Shown piece by piece: positions 9,755 to 20,048 of a stretch of 23,863 bases of DNA. The first letter of the stretch is position 1, and every line of letters begins with the position of its first letter. The notes beneath the pieces are model-generated. The model had not been told where the DNA came from, searched no databases, and was given only the letters and a program-made list of their open reading frames with translations. A program made the position numbers and the translations under genes. Origin of the DNA: Tieghemiomyces parasiticus (taxonomy: Eukaryota; Kickxellomycota; Dimargaritomycetes; Dimargaritales; Dimargaritaceae); the NCBI GenBank assembly GCA_027575765.1, contig JANBPT010000762.1, positions 1 to 23,863 of the forward strand, read 5' to 3'.

Positions 9755-10141
9755 GGTGGGGAGCAGAGGAGGGACCGTGAAGACCAGAAAGAAAAATGGG
9801 AGATGGACGGAGTGAATCGGGGAGGGGAATGAGGATGACAAGGAGGAGGGAGGGAGGGGCAAGCTTTGATGGGGGAGGGTACGGCCGAACGGATTGGGCC
9901 AGATGAGCAGACGGTAACGAACCGAGCGGAGCGTGAATGAGTCTGCGACGATCAGAAGTGGTGCTGATGATGGAGCCCGCACTGGTAGAGGTAGCGCGAG
10001 GCTTCGGGAGGTAGCTGCGTTACACGGATATGGTCTGGGCCTGTAGAGTCGTGCTGAACAACTGAAAGTATAAGCTACCGTGACTAGTACACTGGCCACT
10101 CCAGCTCAGAGCAGGCCAGGTCGACAGCAGCCCGCCAAATA
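9755..10141 (-). promoter_or_regulatory. p24 promoter and leader region
   Basis: Purine-rich on plus, so pyrimidine-rich on the p24 sense strand. It has no sense-strand ATG up to 10142, while about ten ATGs occur on the opposite strand. No clear TATA box was identified. The extent is inferred from composition only. Confidence 0.35.
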
Positions 10142-12200
10142 CATCATTCCAGGGCTAAAAGAATATGAAAGGAGCCACTTAGCCAGGTCCTTGAGTCTAC
10201 TGAGATATTATTTTCGTCGGCCCAGCACCTACTGCTCGGTGTCCGCAACAAGGCATTGACGACGCCCCCCTGTTGCAGGCTTGACACTCTAAGATAGTTT
10301 CAGGCCGAGACCATAGTGAACCAACAACCCGGTTTGACGTGCTAAAATTAGCAACCAGAAAAAGTGGACCAGGTTGAGGGCAAGGGTAAGTATATTAGAG
10401 TAGGAGGAACTGAGCTTTGCTAGTCTGTTCCGTTTGACCTTGGCAGCAATACGAGTCTTCGCACCAATGGTAGCAATAGGCTGTAGTCCACCGGATGGGT
10501 TGCGATGCGTGGCCGGCACGCGTCGACTCACCCCCCCCCTAGGAATGCGGTGCGACCTGGGGTGTTGTTTGGCTGGTAAACACAGATAAATAAGGCCTGT
10601 GAAGATTTGGGGTGTAAATTCTGAATACTGATCAAGGGTGGCGACGGACGGCAACTAAAGACGTCGAAAATAAGTAAATAAATAGCCTGTAACGACAGAG
10701 GAATGTAGGGTGGGAACCGGCAGTCAAGGTCTGTCGGACCTGGGCTTAGTTCCCCCCCCCGGAGTAATGATAGAATCCCACATAAAAAAAAAACAAGTTT
10801 GAGGGCCCCAAGCCATGTTGCCTCGTAGCTTAACGCAAACTAGGGCACCCCATACAGCCTTGAGCTTGGAACGGCGTCCGATCTTAGCCGGGCTAATCGG
10901 TGTGCCTGTCACCGGACCAGGCGGGGAGGCGCAAACAGTGCGTCTACCAATGCCCAGAATAGAATTGTTTCTCACGGCGATGCGATTCTAATTTTAGATT
11001 AGCCGCCAGTCGCGTGCTCGAAACACCACTGTAGAACGGGGAGGTGGGAGGATGGCTAAGTTCGGGATGAGATGGCCTTGGGCGAGGGGTGATGGCACCA
11101 CCTTTGAAGTTGTCAGGTGTGCGACCGTTTACCCAAGTGACCAGAAGAGAAGGGAGTCGGATCAGCCTGGCCGGCACACCGTTATGCAGAACCCAGCGGC
11201 TGAAGTGACCGGTGAAGTGCAAGAGAAGAAGCGAGCCAACGGATGCATACGAAACCGCTCCACCCGGAGGTTGTAGTGGGTTCACATGCCTTGCTAATGA
11301 CATGGCGACGAGTACGTTAGGACTCGCGGGCTAGCAAATCGGGGAGGGGATGGACCGCCGCACGAACCAGGCTCATGACACGGTGGTTAACATACCCCCG
11401 GATGGAGACTAGGGCTAGATCTATAGGGCTCGGTCCCTGGTGGCCCTAATCGCCGGGAGTTCGTATTGGTGTGGGGTTCGGTTAGAAGGTGCCGGGTAGA
11501 CAGACGGGTGCAGACATGTAGATGCTCAGATAGAGTCCCACCAGATGGGTTTTCGGTTGCTGGTACCTGTCCGGTAGTGAGCGACAGTCAGTGGTAACCA
11601 CGGGTACGTAGCACAGATCGATTTCAATGCTGGTGGATAACTAGTCTCGGTGCGTAACCGACCACCCCATCGCTGAAGGGGCGGCCGTACGATGTCCTCA
11701 CAAGGCCCTTCGCGCTAGGTGAGTGGGGAGCCAAGCCCTACCCTAGTGGCCCCCTGGGCATGTCGACCGCCTTCCATGTATACACAGGGGCCCGCGCAGG
11801 CACTTATTCCGCACCGCTTGTGTTACCAGCTGGCGTGGGCAAGGTAGACAAGTAACACCCGGTTCTTCTTCCGTCACTGGGCCCCTGGCCGACTCTCTCT
11901 GCTCTACCCTGGCCAGCAGCCCAGCACCACCCTCGTGCCGACGGCCAGGGCACGCAATGTTTCAGAGGATGCTGGCTGTGACTAACGGGAGGGGGAGGGG
12001 CCTAGATCCGATTAATCTAATGATGGACTAGCCCTACCCTCGGATTGACACCATGAAGGCCGACACTGATCAAGTGGGGTTCCCGAACCGGCCACTCGGG
12101 CGACCCTGCGGAGCCATGGTGCTGTTAAGATTGTGGTAAACGGGATGAGGCGGCCCCGATCCGGTCGTGTCTATTGTGCCTTTGATAGCAAAGGGCCTTG
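10142..12200. other. Gene-free intergenic DNA
   Basis: I see no protein family in any frame; the longest frames are about 120 codons and unrecognised. It contains C9 runs at 10531-10539 and 10752-10760, and a 9-bp inverted repeat CCCTGGCCG/CGGCCAGGG near 11882-11890 and 11941-11949. Nothing else stands out. Confidence 0.5.
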
Positions 12201-12630
12201 GTCGAGCTTGGCGTGATGCCGCTGGAGTTTACTCAGTCCAGGCGTGGGCGGCTGTCGGAGCTCCGGGCCCTGCCCCACGTCCAACTGAGGGTAATAATTA
12301 CCGTCTCTGCGGGAAGCCTGCAGCGGCCCACTATTTATAACTCCGCTGTTGTCCCCCAACAGCCACATCATTCGCCAGCCTACACGACCCACACACTCGC
12401 CTGCCAGCCCTGCCTCCTCTGGATTGCAGATCCCTGACTGCCTGCCACCAGGTCACCGGCTATTTTTAACGCCCCGATATCGCAGCCCGGCCACTCCGCC
12501 ATTGGGCACCAATAAATGCCCACGAGGTTTAATTTCGGACTCACATAGGTAGGTAGTGTACCACCCACTCTGCTGGGACAAGTGGTGGCAGACGCTTTAT
12601 TTGGCATGCCCGGTGGCTGGCTATTGTTCT

Positions 12631-12656
12631 GGGGGAAGGGGGGGGGGCGGGTCGGG
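12631..12656 (+). other. G-quadruplex-forming motif
   Basis: Four G-tracts (G5, G10, G3, G3) separated by AA, C and TC, so the motif meets the standard G3+N1-7 pattern on the plus strand. Folding is inferred from pattern only. Confidence 0.5.
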
Positions 12657-14422
12657 CGCGCCGTGATTGGCTGCCGGCGTGTTCGCATGTGGGTAGAATA
12701 TACATGCTGGCCCCTCGCTTGGCTGACCGTCGTTTCGTGGCGTGTCAATAGGACGGTTTCGCAAAAGCCGCCTTGGGCCGGCCTCTCTCGATCGGGCCAC
12801 TCGCCACCTTTACTGCTCTGTGCAATGCCGGCCATACCGGCGGCCCCACAACCGCCTGCCCTGGTCCTGGGGAGGTGGGGCTGGCCACCCAACCACCGTC
12901 CTTTTTCCCACTGGCACTCTCCCAAAGTCCCGTCCCCTAAGTGGTGCGTCCCTAGCATCGCTGGACTACTGGGATGTTTGGTGAAGTGTGGACTGTCGTC
13001 ACTTCCGGGTTCCCAGCAGATGTGCGTCTGCCCACCGCCCATATCCGTGGTCTAACAGGCCCGTCATTCGGCTTGCCTCTTCACGTCAGTGCGCAGCTTT
13101 TGTGTGATCACTGACTGCGTCATCAACGTTTTGCCCGCCATCCCACCGGCTCCACTGCCCGACCAGCAGTCCAGTGCCATCCCACCGGCGATACTTCGAA
13201 GTTGTCTTCCGGTGTGTGCTGAAGCAGTAATTTACTCGACACTGTGTGCCCCCCGTCAGGGCCACGCTATAGCCCTACGGCCTGGCAGAGGGGAACGTAG
13301 GGGGTTTGCAAGAGGTAAGGATGAGACCCTACAACCGCCAGTGTAGCTCCGCTTGACCCACGTCCCGCCGGCCTCGGCAGGCTGCCCAACCCCCCTATCG
13401 TCAACGGGGCCCTAAATCGCCCTTCTACGATCTCAACCAACCAACCATCCTTTTTCGCCACCATCGCCGTTGTCCCGCCCCACTGCCCCCTTTTTTGGGA
13501 TGCGGTTGCCCAGCTCCATTTATAACCCCAGTCATGCACTCCCTCCTGGCCACTGGTCCGTCCTTGCCCTCCCACCCCACCTCCCCACGCCCTCTCCTCG
13601 ACCAGTGTCACGTATCCTACCCTCCTCAGTCAACAGCCGTGTATTTATAAATCCCTGGTTTCCCTGTCCCCGCCCCTGTCGTCACCTTCCCTTTTCGGAT
13701 GCACATGGTTGCTACGCTGCAGTCCTCTATCACAGCCCCACCCTTTCATTCCACGCCTTCAGTATAGGCTCAACGTTTGTACGCTGACCAGGCCCGATTC
13801 TACTTCCTTCTGAGGCTTTATATCTAGTCTCTTGCTATCGTTCACCAGTGCATATACCCTACATAACAACCGTCATCCCACGCCTGCATACATTCCCCCC
13901 GACTATCCGACCCGACTCCTCCGTCCTTCTCGGCCGTACACCGCCTTTTAACCTACCGCCCAGTCGGTTCCGAACCTAATCAAATCGTCGCCCTCTCCTA
14001 TACGGTTGCACATAAACCCTGTCGTGATACCCGCGCCCGGGACTTTTTACTTATTTAAGCCACGTCCCCGACTTCGTTGTCAAGTCTCGTTCCGAGCTGA
14101 TTACCTGTGTCACTGTGCTTCTCATTTCGTACCATCCGGCTCAGCTCAGCCATTTCCGTTACGAGGTAGGTCAACCGGCACATTAGCACGCGAGGGAACC
14201 GCACCAGACGGCGCTTGTGGACAGGGAGGTCTCGACGACGCACGTTGCCTGCCTTGTAACGCACCCGACTGCTAAGGGGGAGGGGCAACATGTGCGGTGT
14301 CGCACAACAGACGGTCGGAGTCTCCCGAACCCACCTTGGACCCTTTGCAGCGGTTTCAGCTGAAGCCTGGTCTCACAGGGAAGGTGATATCGCAGGAGGA
14401 GTTCCAGCAGGCTGGTTTCGGT

Positions 14423-14443
14423 GGGGAAGAGGGGAGGGGGGGG
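14423..14443 (+). other. G-quadruplex-forming motif
   Basis: G4, AAGA, G4, A, G8 on the plus strand, which supplies four G-tracts if the last run is split. It lies about 700 bases upstream of the Rho exchange factor start. Confidence 0.4.
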
Positions 14444-14672
14444 TCCGATGGATTCTGAGTGGCCTGCCACGCCCGAGAGCTTGGCTTTTCCAACTCCTTG
14501 ATACCCTTCGGCACCGCTGCGACGCAGGGTCCACCCTTTCCCCTCCTCCCCCTCCCCTGGCCCTCTCTGACGCAACAGTCTGTCCAATAAGGCCATGATC
14601 TGCCCACGTCCCCCTCCCTCTTGATCCTCGCCACCATCCCAGTGGTGGTTAGGCAAATGTGCGTGCAGGATG

Positions 14673-15141
14673 ATACCGGGCCATCTGCCTTTGACTCTTA
14701 CAAGTACGGATACAACAACTAACCTTTTTGTTCATTACTACCGTGGTCCCGGTTCCTATAATTATTTTTCTCAATCAACTTCGTCTCTCTCGCCGCCATC
14801 AACTCAGCCACAAAGCTAACCAACCACCGTCCAGGCATATTGTTCACTCCCGGCCCCTTGCGACCCGGCTCAATTGCTGTTATCCACTGAGAGGATTCAA
14901 GCCCCGCGACGTGCCTTCTCTGCTCAATAGAGCCCACTCACTTCCTGAGCGGCAGCTATCAACCCCTTCTCCTCTTACCTCATTCTCCTTTGCCCGTCTC
15001 CTCCCTTGCGCGATTCCCGGTCGAACCTTTCACTACACACACTCTCTCCTCTGAGTATCAAGGTTGACCCTTTTGCCTTTGTCTCCCCTCTTCAGCTGCG
15101 TTTACCTTACTTTGTCGCTTATTTCTTTTTATCCAACCCCC
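14673..15141 (+). promoter_or_regulatory. Promoter/5' leader of the Rho exchange factor gene
   Basis: 469 bases without any plus-strand ATG, strongly C/T-rich, ending at the ATG at 15142. In the coding frame a TGA lies at 15052-15054, so the frame upstream of the start is short. The composition is typical of fungal leaders. No transcription start can be placed from sequence. Confidence 0.45.
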
Positions 15142-18100
15142 ATGTGGACGCAGGTCACCGACACCGCCCGGCGGCAGGAATCCAGTCCACCCTGCCTCGG
15201 TACACAACTACTCATCAAAACGGGTAGCGCATCTACCTTCCCACGTACCCCGCGTGACTCCACTTCCTCGTCCGTCGAGGTATATGCCTTCGGGACCACG
15301 CCTGGTGCCGTACCGTGGTCCCACTCTGCCGGTTCGTTACACTACGACTTTGACAGCTTATTTTCACCCACCTCGGCCATGTCGTCGACCAGTGACCTCT
15401 CCACCTCCGGGGTGATTACCCACGTCCGCACCGCCCCGTCCTCCCGGACCCGTACCTCCCCACGCACCCAACCTGCGGCCTTGACCCCGCCGGCCTCCCC
15501 GCGGGCGACGCGGCCTGTCCCGCCACCGCGGCCCCTCTCTACAATGCGTCCCGTGGCTCCGCCCCGGCCCGCCGCCACTACCGCCAACCGCCTGTTTCTA
15601 GACCCACCATCCAGCTTGTACTCCGAGCGGCCCTACCGTAGCGAGTACGAGCGTCGTTCGTCAGTGGGATATGCCAGCACCGACGACTCGACCTTCTCCG
15701 CCCCTGACCTACCCGACGGGTCTGTGGCCGACACGTTACTGTCCATCATGGACGAGTCATTCATGGACCAGCCTGTCCACCCGGAACCCACCTCCCTCGA
15801 CCGGGACTTGATCATCCGCGCCCAGTCCCCGACCGCCGCCAGTCGGACCCGTTCGGTCAGCAACGTTCACCACGACCCCGTCAACTCCCAGGGTCTACCC
15901 ATGGCGCCCGTGCTTAAACGATCCACCAGTCACGAGACCATCGGCCCAACCCTATCCTCCGTCGCCGCCGCCGACAGTCCTGATCCCGAGCTCACCCGCC
16001 AATCCAGCAACATCCGACGCGCCAATGCTCGGGAGAGCGCCGTCCGGGAACTGCTAGACACGGAGCGCAAGTACCTGGATAATCTAAACGTGGTTCTTGA
16101 GGTAAGGCCTACCCCGTATTGTTACTCCCTGAGTAATTGTAGACCCGATCAATGTGATTCAGGGTACTCTGGATGGCCAGACAGACCCTCTCCTCTCCCA
16201 CCTGCACAGATCAGCATAATGTGTTCCTCATCGTCTAACCTTTCCGAACTCCACATAAAACCACCCCCTTTCCCACTCCTCTCTTATCCAACGCAGGTCT
16301 TCTATCTCCCGCTCCGCTCCATTTTGAACAGGTCCGAAATGACCACCCTCTTCTGCAACCTCGAGGCCCTGATGACTTGCAGCGCCCAACTAGTTAGCAT
16401 CCTCGAGGCTCAGCTGGAGGAAGAGTTCACCACGGGGTCTCCCATGCTGATTGGCGAGATATTCATGAGCCTAGCCGGGGCATTCGATTGCTATGCAGAG
16501 TACAATGCCAACCACAGCAAGGCCACGAAGCTGCTCACCACGAAACCCCAGGTGGACGAGCGTATGGCCCGGGTCCTGGCCACCGCGGCCGAGAATCCAC
16601 GGTGCGGGCGCTTGCCGCTCTTCAGCTTCCTCCTACAGCCTATCCAGCGTATCAGCAGGTACCCCCTCCTGCTCAAGAACATTCTACACTATACAGGACC
16701 GGACCACCCGGACCATTTCCAGCTCCGCCTGGCTGCCGACATGATGTGTGGGGTGACCGAAAAGGCCAACGAGCTCACCAGATACCGCGAGGACCTTGAC
16801 AAGTGTCGGGAGATGGCCGACACGATTGACTTCACTGCCGCTCCTGACGCCGCCAACTACGTGTGGGACCCCACCGCCGAACACCCTTTGCTCGGGAAGC
16901 GGCACTTTGTCATTGAAGGGACCGTCACCAAGTGGCGTGGGGGCCGCAAATTGAATTTCCACCTGTTCAATGACGTCATTTTGCTTGTCAAGGCCCAGCG
17001 CAGTGCCCTATCGCGCGGCAAGAAGGAGTTGTACCGTAAGGTAAGTTGTCGAAAGCAAAACGGGGTAGGGCTGACCGTCGGATCCGTTTCACCTCTTCAC
17101 TCACGGTGGTCCGCCGTCCATATATTATTTTTGTGCCCCCTGGCCCTTCAACTCCACCGGTGGCCGGTATGGTAGTTAAACTAACTAGCGGCGTGATGCC
17201 AAGAGCTTGGCACTGGCGTATAGAGTGAGGCCGCGGAATATTCGGTTTCTAAATGGAAACCACCTCGCTCTTTAGAACCCCGAGTATTGAACCTCAGCGC
17301 CCAAGGTCGTGGGGTGAACCCGTGGGCTTTCCCTGCCACAACTTGTCGGCCCTGTTCACCTGGCATTGCATTTTCTCGCTCACCACATTGTGCCTACTCA
17401 TTTTCCCACCCCAATTAACCCCTTCACATTTATCTATCTCCCATGTACCGCCACATCAACCTCAGCCCTGGTCTACCAACGAGATCATGGTGCGTCCAGT
17501 GGAACCGAAGCCTTTCATGACTGAACCTGCGTGCTTTTTTGAATTGGTCCATGTCAACTCCGGCGAGACCCTCTTGTTGGAGGCCCCCGACCGCTCACTG
17601 GCCCGCAAGTGGATGGCCGATATCTCGGCCACCTGCCAGGTGCACTACCGCCTTGAGGCCCAGGCCAAGCGTAAATTGCGACAGTCCGTGATCGGCCGGC
17701 GGTCCACTCTCCGCCGCCGCACATCGTCGGCCGCCAAAGGGTCACGGTCCCCACCACTGTCCGCCAGCCGAGCCAGCATACGAGCGACTGACCCCGCGGG
17801 CCCAAACCGCACCTCTGTCCACTACGTGACTACCACTACCCCAACCTGCATCACCACCAAGGTGGTGGCCAAAGACGGCGGGCTGCCCCTCGCCTCTGCC
17901 GCTTCTCGACCCACAATGGCGTCAACGGTATCTGCGTCGTCCCGCAGTTCCCTCCTCGGTTTGCCGACCTGGACCGTGCGCGGCCGCGCCCGCACCCAGA
18001 CGGCCCCAGCCGCCACGACCGCCTCTACCAAAGAGCGTAACCGCCGCAGTGTCATCATGTCCTTCTTTGATCTGCGCACCTCCACTGAGGGGACTGTCGA

Positions 18101-20048
18101 AGGTGGGGATCCAATGGGTCGCGCCGCGACTACCCCCAGCTCTGCGACCACTGCCACCGCCAGCCTGGCCCCAACTGGCGCCGCTCGTCCGCGCCCCCTG
18201 TCCGCCGTGTCGATGGCGTCCGAGCTGAATGATGACTCGTTCGTCTCCGCCACCAGTCACCAGGACTGGTTGCCAGACATACCGTCCGGCACGCTGCTGA
18301 CCACCAACGAGGCCCACTTGGATGAGTCCAAGGCAGCAGAAGACAGCCTGATTTCCCCTCCCACGGCTTCCCCAGGCTGTAAGGAAGGCGATAGTGACGA
18401 TGCTACCGACTATGAAGATATGGCGCGTCACCTGCGTCACCACTCCGCTCCGGAATTCCATACCGACGTGGGCGATGGGGTGAGTTACCGCATCCCGCCC
18501 CGCATCGACTCGCTGCCCGCCGACGGCGAAATCATTCCGCCTCGGCGATCGTCGGAGAGTACCCTGCAGGTGGTGCGTCAGCAGGCGGGCCAGCGCCGCC
18601 ATCGCCACCTTTCCCTTCAATCAACCACCTCCACCCGCACTGTAGACTCTCCGGCACCCCAGCGATCGCCCCAACGGGTAAATGGCCCGCCGGCCCTGTG
18701 CATGCGGCCCCAACGGCCTGCTGTGAGCTGTGAGGAGATGGTCACCGCCGTCGCGTCCCCCGCCGTGGTGGCCGCCAGCAGCCCAGCCATGGGCCAAGCC
18801 CTGCGCATCAATACCCGCCTCGAAGAGTACCATGTGGGCCGCCCGGCAAACACATCAACCGCGACCAGCCTGCCGCGCATGGGCCGGGCTCCGACCACTA
18901 CCTCGTCCAGTACGGTGCGCAAATACAACCAGCTCCTCCTGGCCGCCGCCCAGACCCGAGGAACCCTACGCGTCGTAGTACTTGAAGCCGAGGGCCTCAT
19001 GAGCCTGGACCCTAGCAAGCAGCGGTCCGACGACACCAACAGCGACAAGTCGGTGCCAACCTCCCCCGCGACCACGGGGCCTAGAACAATGTCGACGGCT
19101 TCCTTCGGGGAACATGAACACGACAGCCACCCGACCATCTCCCATCTGAACCCGTACTGCGTCGTGTACCTACGCACCGGAGGCCGGCTGGAACCTGGAT
19201 CGGAGCCCAGTGCCGCCGTGGTCCAGTCAGCCTCCGCCAGTGGTAGTAGTGACCCGGCGCGCAAAGGCTCTGGTTGGTTCCCCTACACTCGTTTCAGCTC
19301 CTTCATCAGTGGGGGATCCGGACTTCGCAGTGCTGATGAGGCGAGTTGCCAGACGCTGCCCGGTCCCGGTACCTCTCCCGCTACGACCCGGCCAGTCGTT
19401 ACCATTACACCGTCCCGCGATGAGGTTGAGGCCGCCCGGGAGCTGCAGTTGCAGCAGACCCGGGTAGTCTACCATACCCGTCATCCGCACTGGCAGGAGT
19501 CCATGGTGTTTTGTCTCACGCATGAGAGCAACCCGCATTTTGAGCAGCACAAGGCCACCAACCGCGCCCGCCTGGATGCCGTCTACCATCCCAACCGACC
19601 GCAGGAACGCACCGGTACCAGTCGATTGCGCAAGGACCTCGCACCAAGCGACTCCTCGCCCACCATCACTGATCCCACCTCTACTCTTTTACCCAAGGAA
19701 GGCCATGGCAGTGGTGGGCGGTTCTCGCGGGCCCGCGCCGGACTCGGTCGCAACACTAGGTGGTTTGGTACCGATGCGCCCGCTTCGGCCACCAACGAAC
19801 GTCTGGCCCGTGTGTCGGCTACCCCGACCCTTGCCATCAAAATCATGAGCGAGGACCCGCAGAACGACACCGATGAGTACCTCGGAATGGCCGAGCTTGA
19901 GCTCAGCAGCGCCCTGCTTGATGCCCTCAAGGATGCTGATACCACCAGCACCGGTTGTGACGGTCACCCTGGGGTGATTAAGCTTCGCCTTAAGGACGCC
20001 CCGCGCGGGTCGGTCGTGGTGCGACTGAGCTACCACCCGTGGTACTAG
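15142..20048 (+). CDS. Rho guanine-nucleotide exchange factor, DH-PH-C2 (3 exons)
   Basis: Exons are 15142-16101, 16297-17040 and 17466-20048, giving 1428 residues. DH domains load GTP on Rho/Rac/Cdc42 GTPases; the PH domain beside them binds lipid and tunes activity. Residues 1-296 are Pro/Ser/Thr-rich and likely disordered. DH spans about 297-482, with RESAVRELLDTERKYLDNL at the start and the diagnostic QPIQRISRYPLLLK at about 434-447. PH spans about 516-626, with FHLFNDVILLVK, FFELVHV and ARKWMADI. A low-complexity linker of about 440 residues follows. A C-terminal C2 domain (about 1067-1428) has GTLRVVVLEAEGL, NPYCVVYL, HPHWQESMVFCL and DEYLGMAELEL, split by two insertions of about 100 residues. 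ATG at 15142 is the first ATG after 469 ATG-free bases. The target GTPase cannot be told. The DH-PH-C2 order resembles intersectin and BCR/ABR more than yeast Rom2 or Cdc24. Confidence 0.88.
16102..16296 (+). other. Exchange factor intron 1, stop-free and in frame
   Basis: The donor is GAG|GTAAGG and the acceptor is CAACGCAG|GTC after a C/T-rich tract. The 195 bases equal 65 codons with no stop. Splicing joins NVVLE to VFYLPL and keeps the first DH helix intact. Read through, it would insert 65 residues that look unrelated to any DH domain. Confidence 0.82.
17041..17465 (+). other. Exchange factor intron 2
   Basis: The donor is AAG|GTAAGT and the acceptor is CCTCAG|CCC, 425 bases, phase 0, inside the PH domain, joining ELYRK to PWSTNEI. 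It is more than twice as long as the other introns here and holds a 7-bp hairpin (TGCCAAG-AG-CTTGGCA, 17197-17212). The exact acceptor rests on PH-domain continuity. Confidence 0.72.

Larger units (their letters stand above)
12201..14672. other. C/T-skewed intergenic DNA with TATA/MADS-like sites and G-quadruplex motifs
   Basis: No convincing gene. The plus strand becomes pyrimidine-rich from about 12.9 kb. CTATTTATAA at 12331 and CTATTTTTAA at 12460 fit the MEF2/Rlm1-type consensus YTA(A/T)4TAR. Related TTTATAA motifs lie at 13516 and 13641. A minus-strand frame of 220 codons (13042-12380) and a plus-strand frame of 102 codons (14290-14598) are open but match no family I recognise. Confidence 0.4.

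Noticed and set aside
9755..10099. Extension of the p24 frame upstream to 10099
   Set aside because: It starts with GTG and would place over 100 residues before a clear signal peptide beginning at the ATG at 9754.
12380..13042. 220-codon minus-strand frame starting with ATG
   Set aside because: Gly/Pro/Trp-rich sequence with no recognisable domain, overlapped by an equally open plus-strand frame; not enough to call a gene.
14880..14905. B-box-like GATTCAAGCCC
   Set aside because: No T-arm pairing; it lies in a C/T-rich leader with no tRNA fold.
15064..15141. N-terminal extension of the exchange factor to 15064
   Set aside because: The frame there begins with TTG, not ATG; the first ATG after a long ATG-free leader is at 15142.
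17922..19264. Long minus-strand frames (232 and 215 codons) opposite the third exchange factor exon
   Set aside because: They arise from GC-rich third positions on the coding strand and show low-complexity sequence with no family resemblance.
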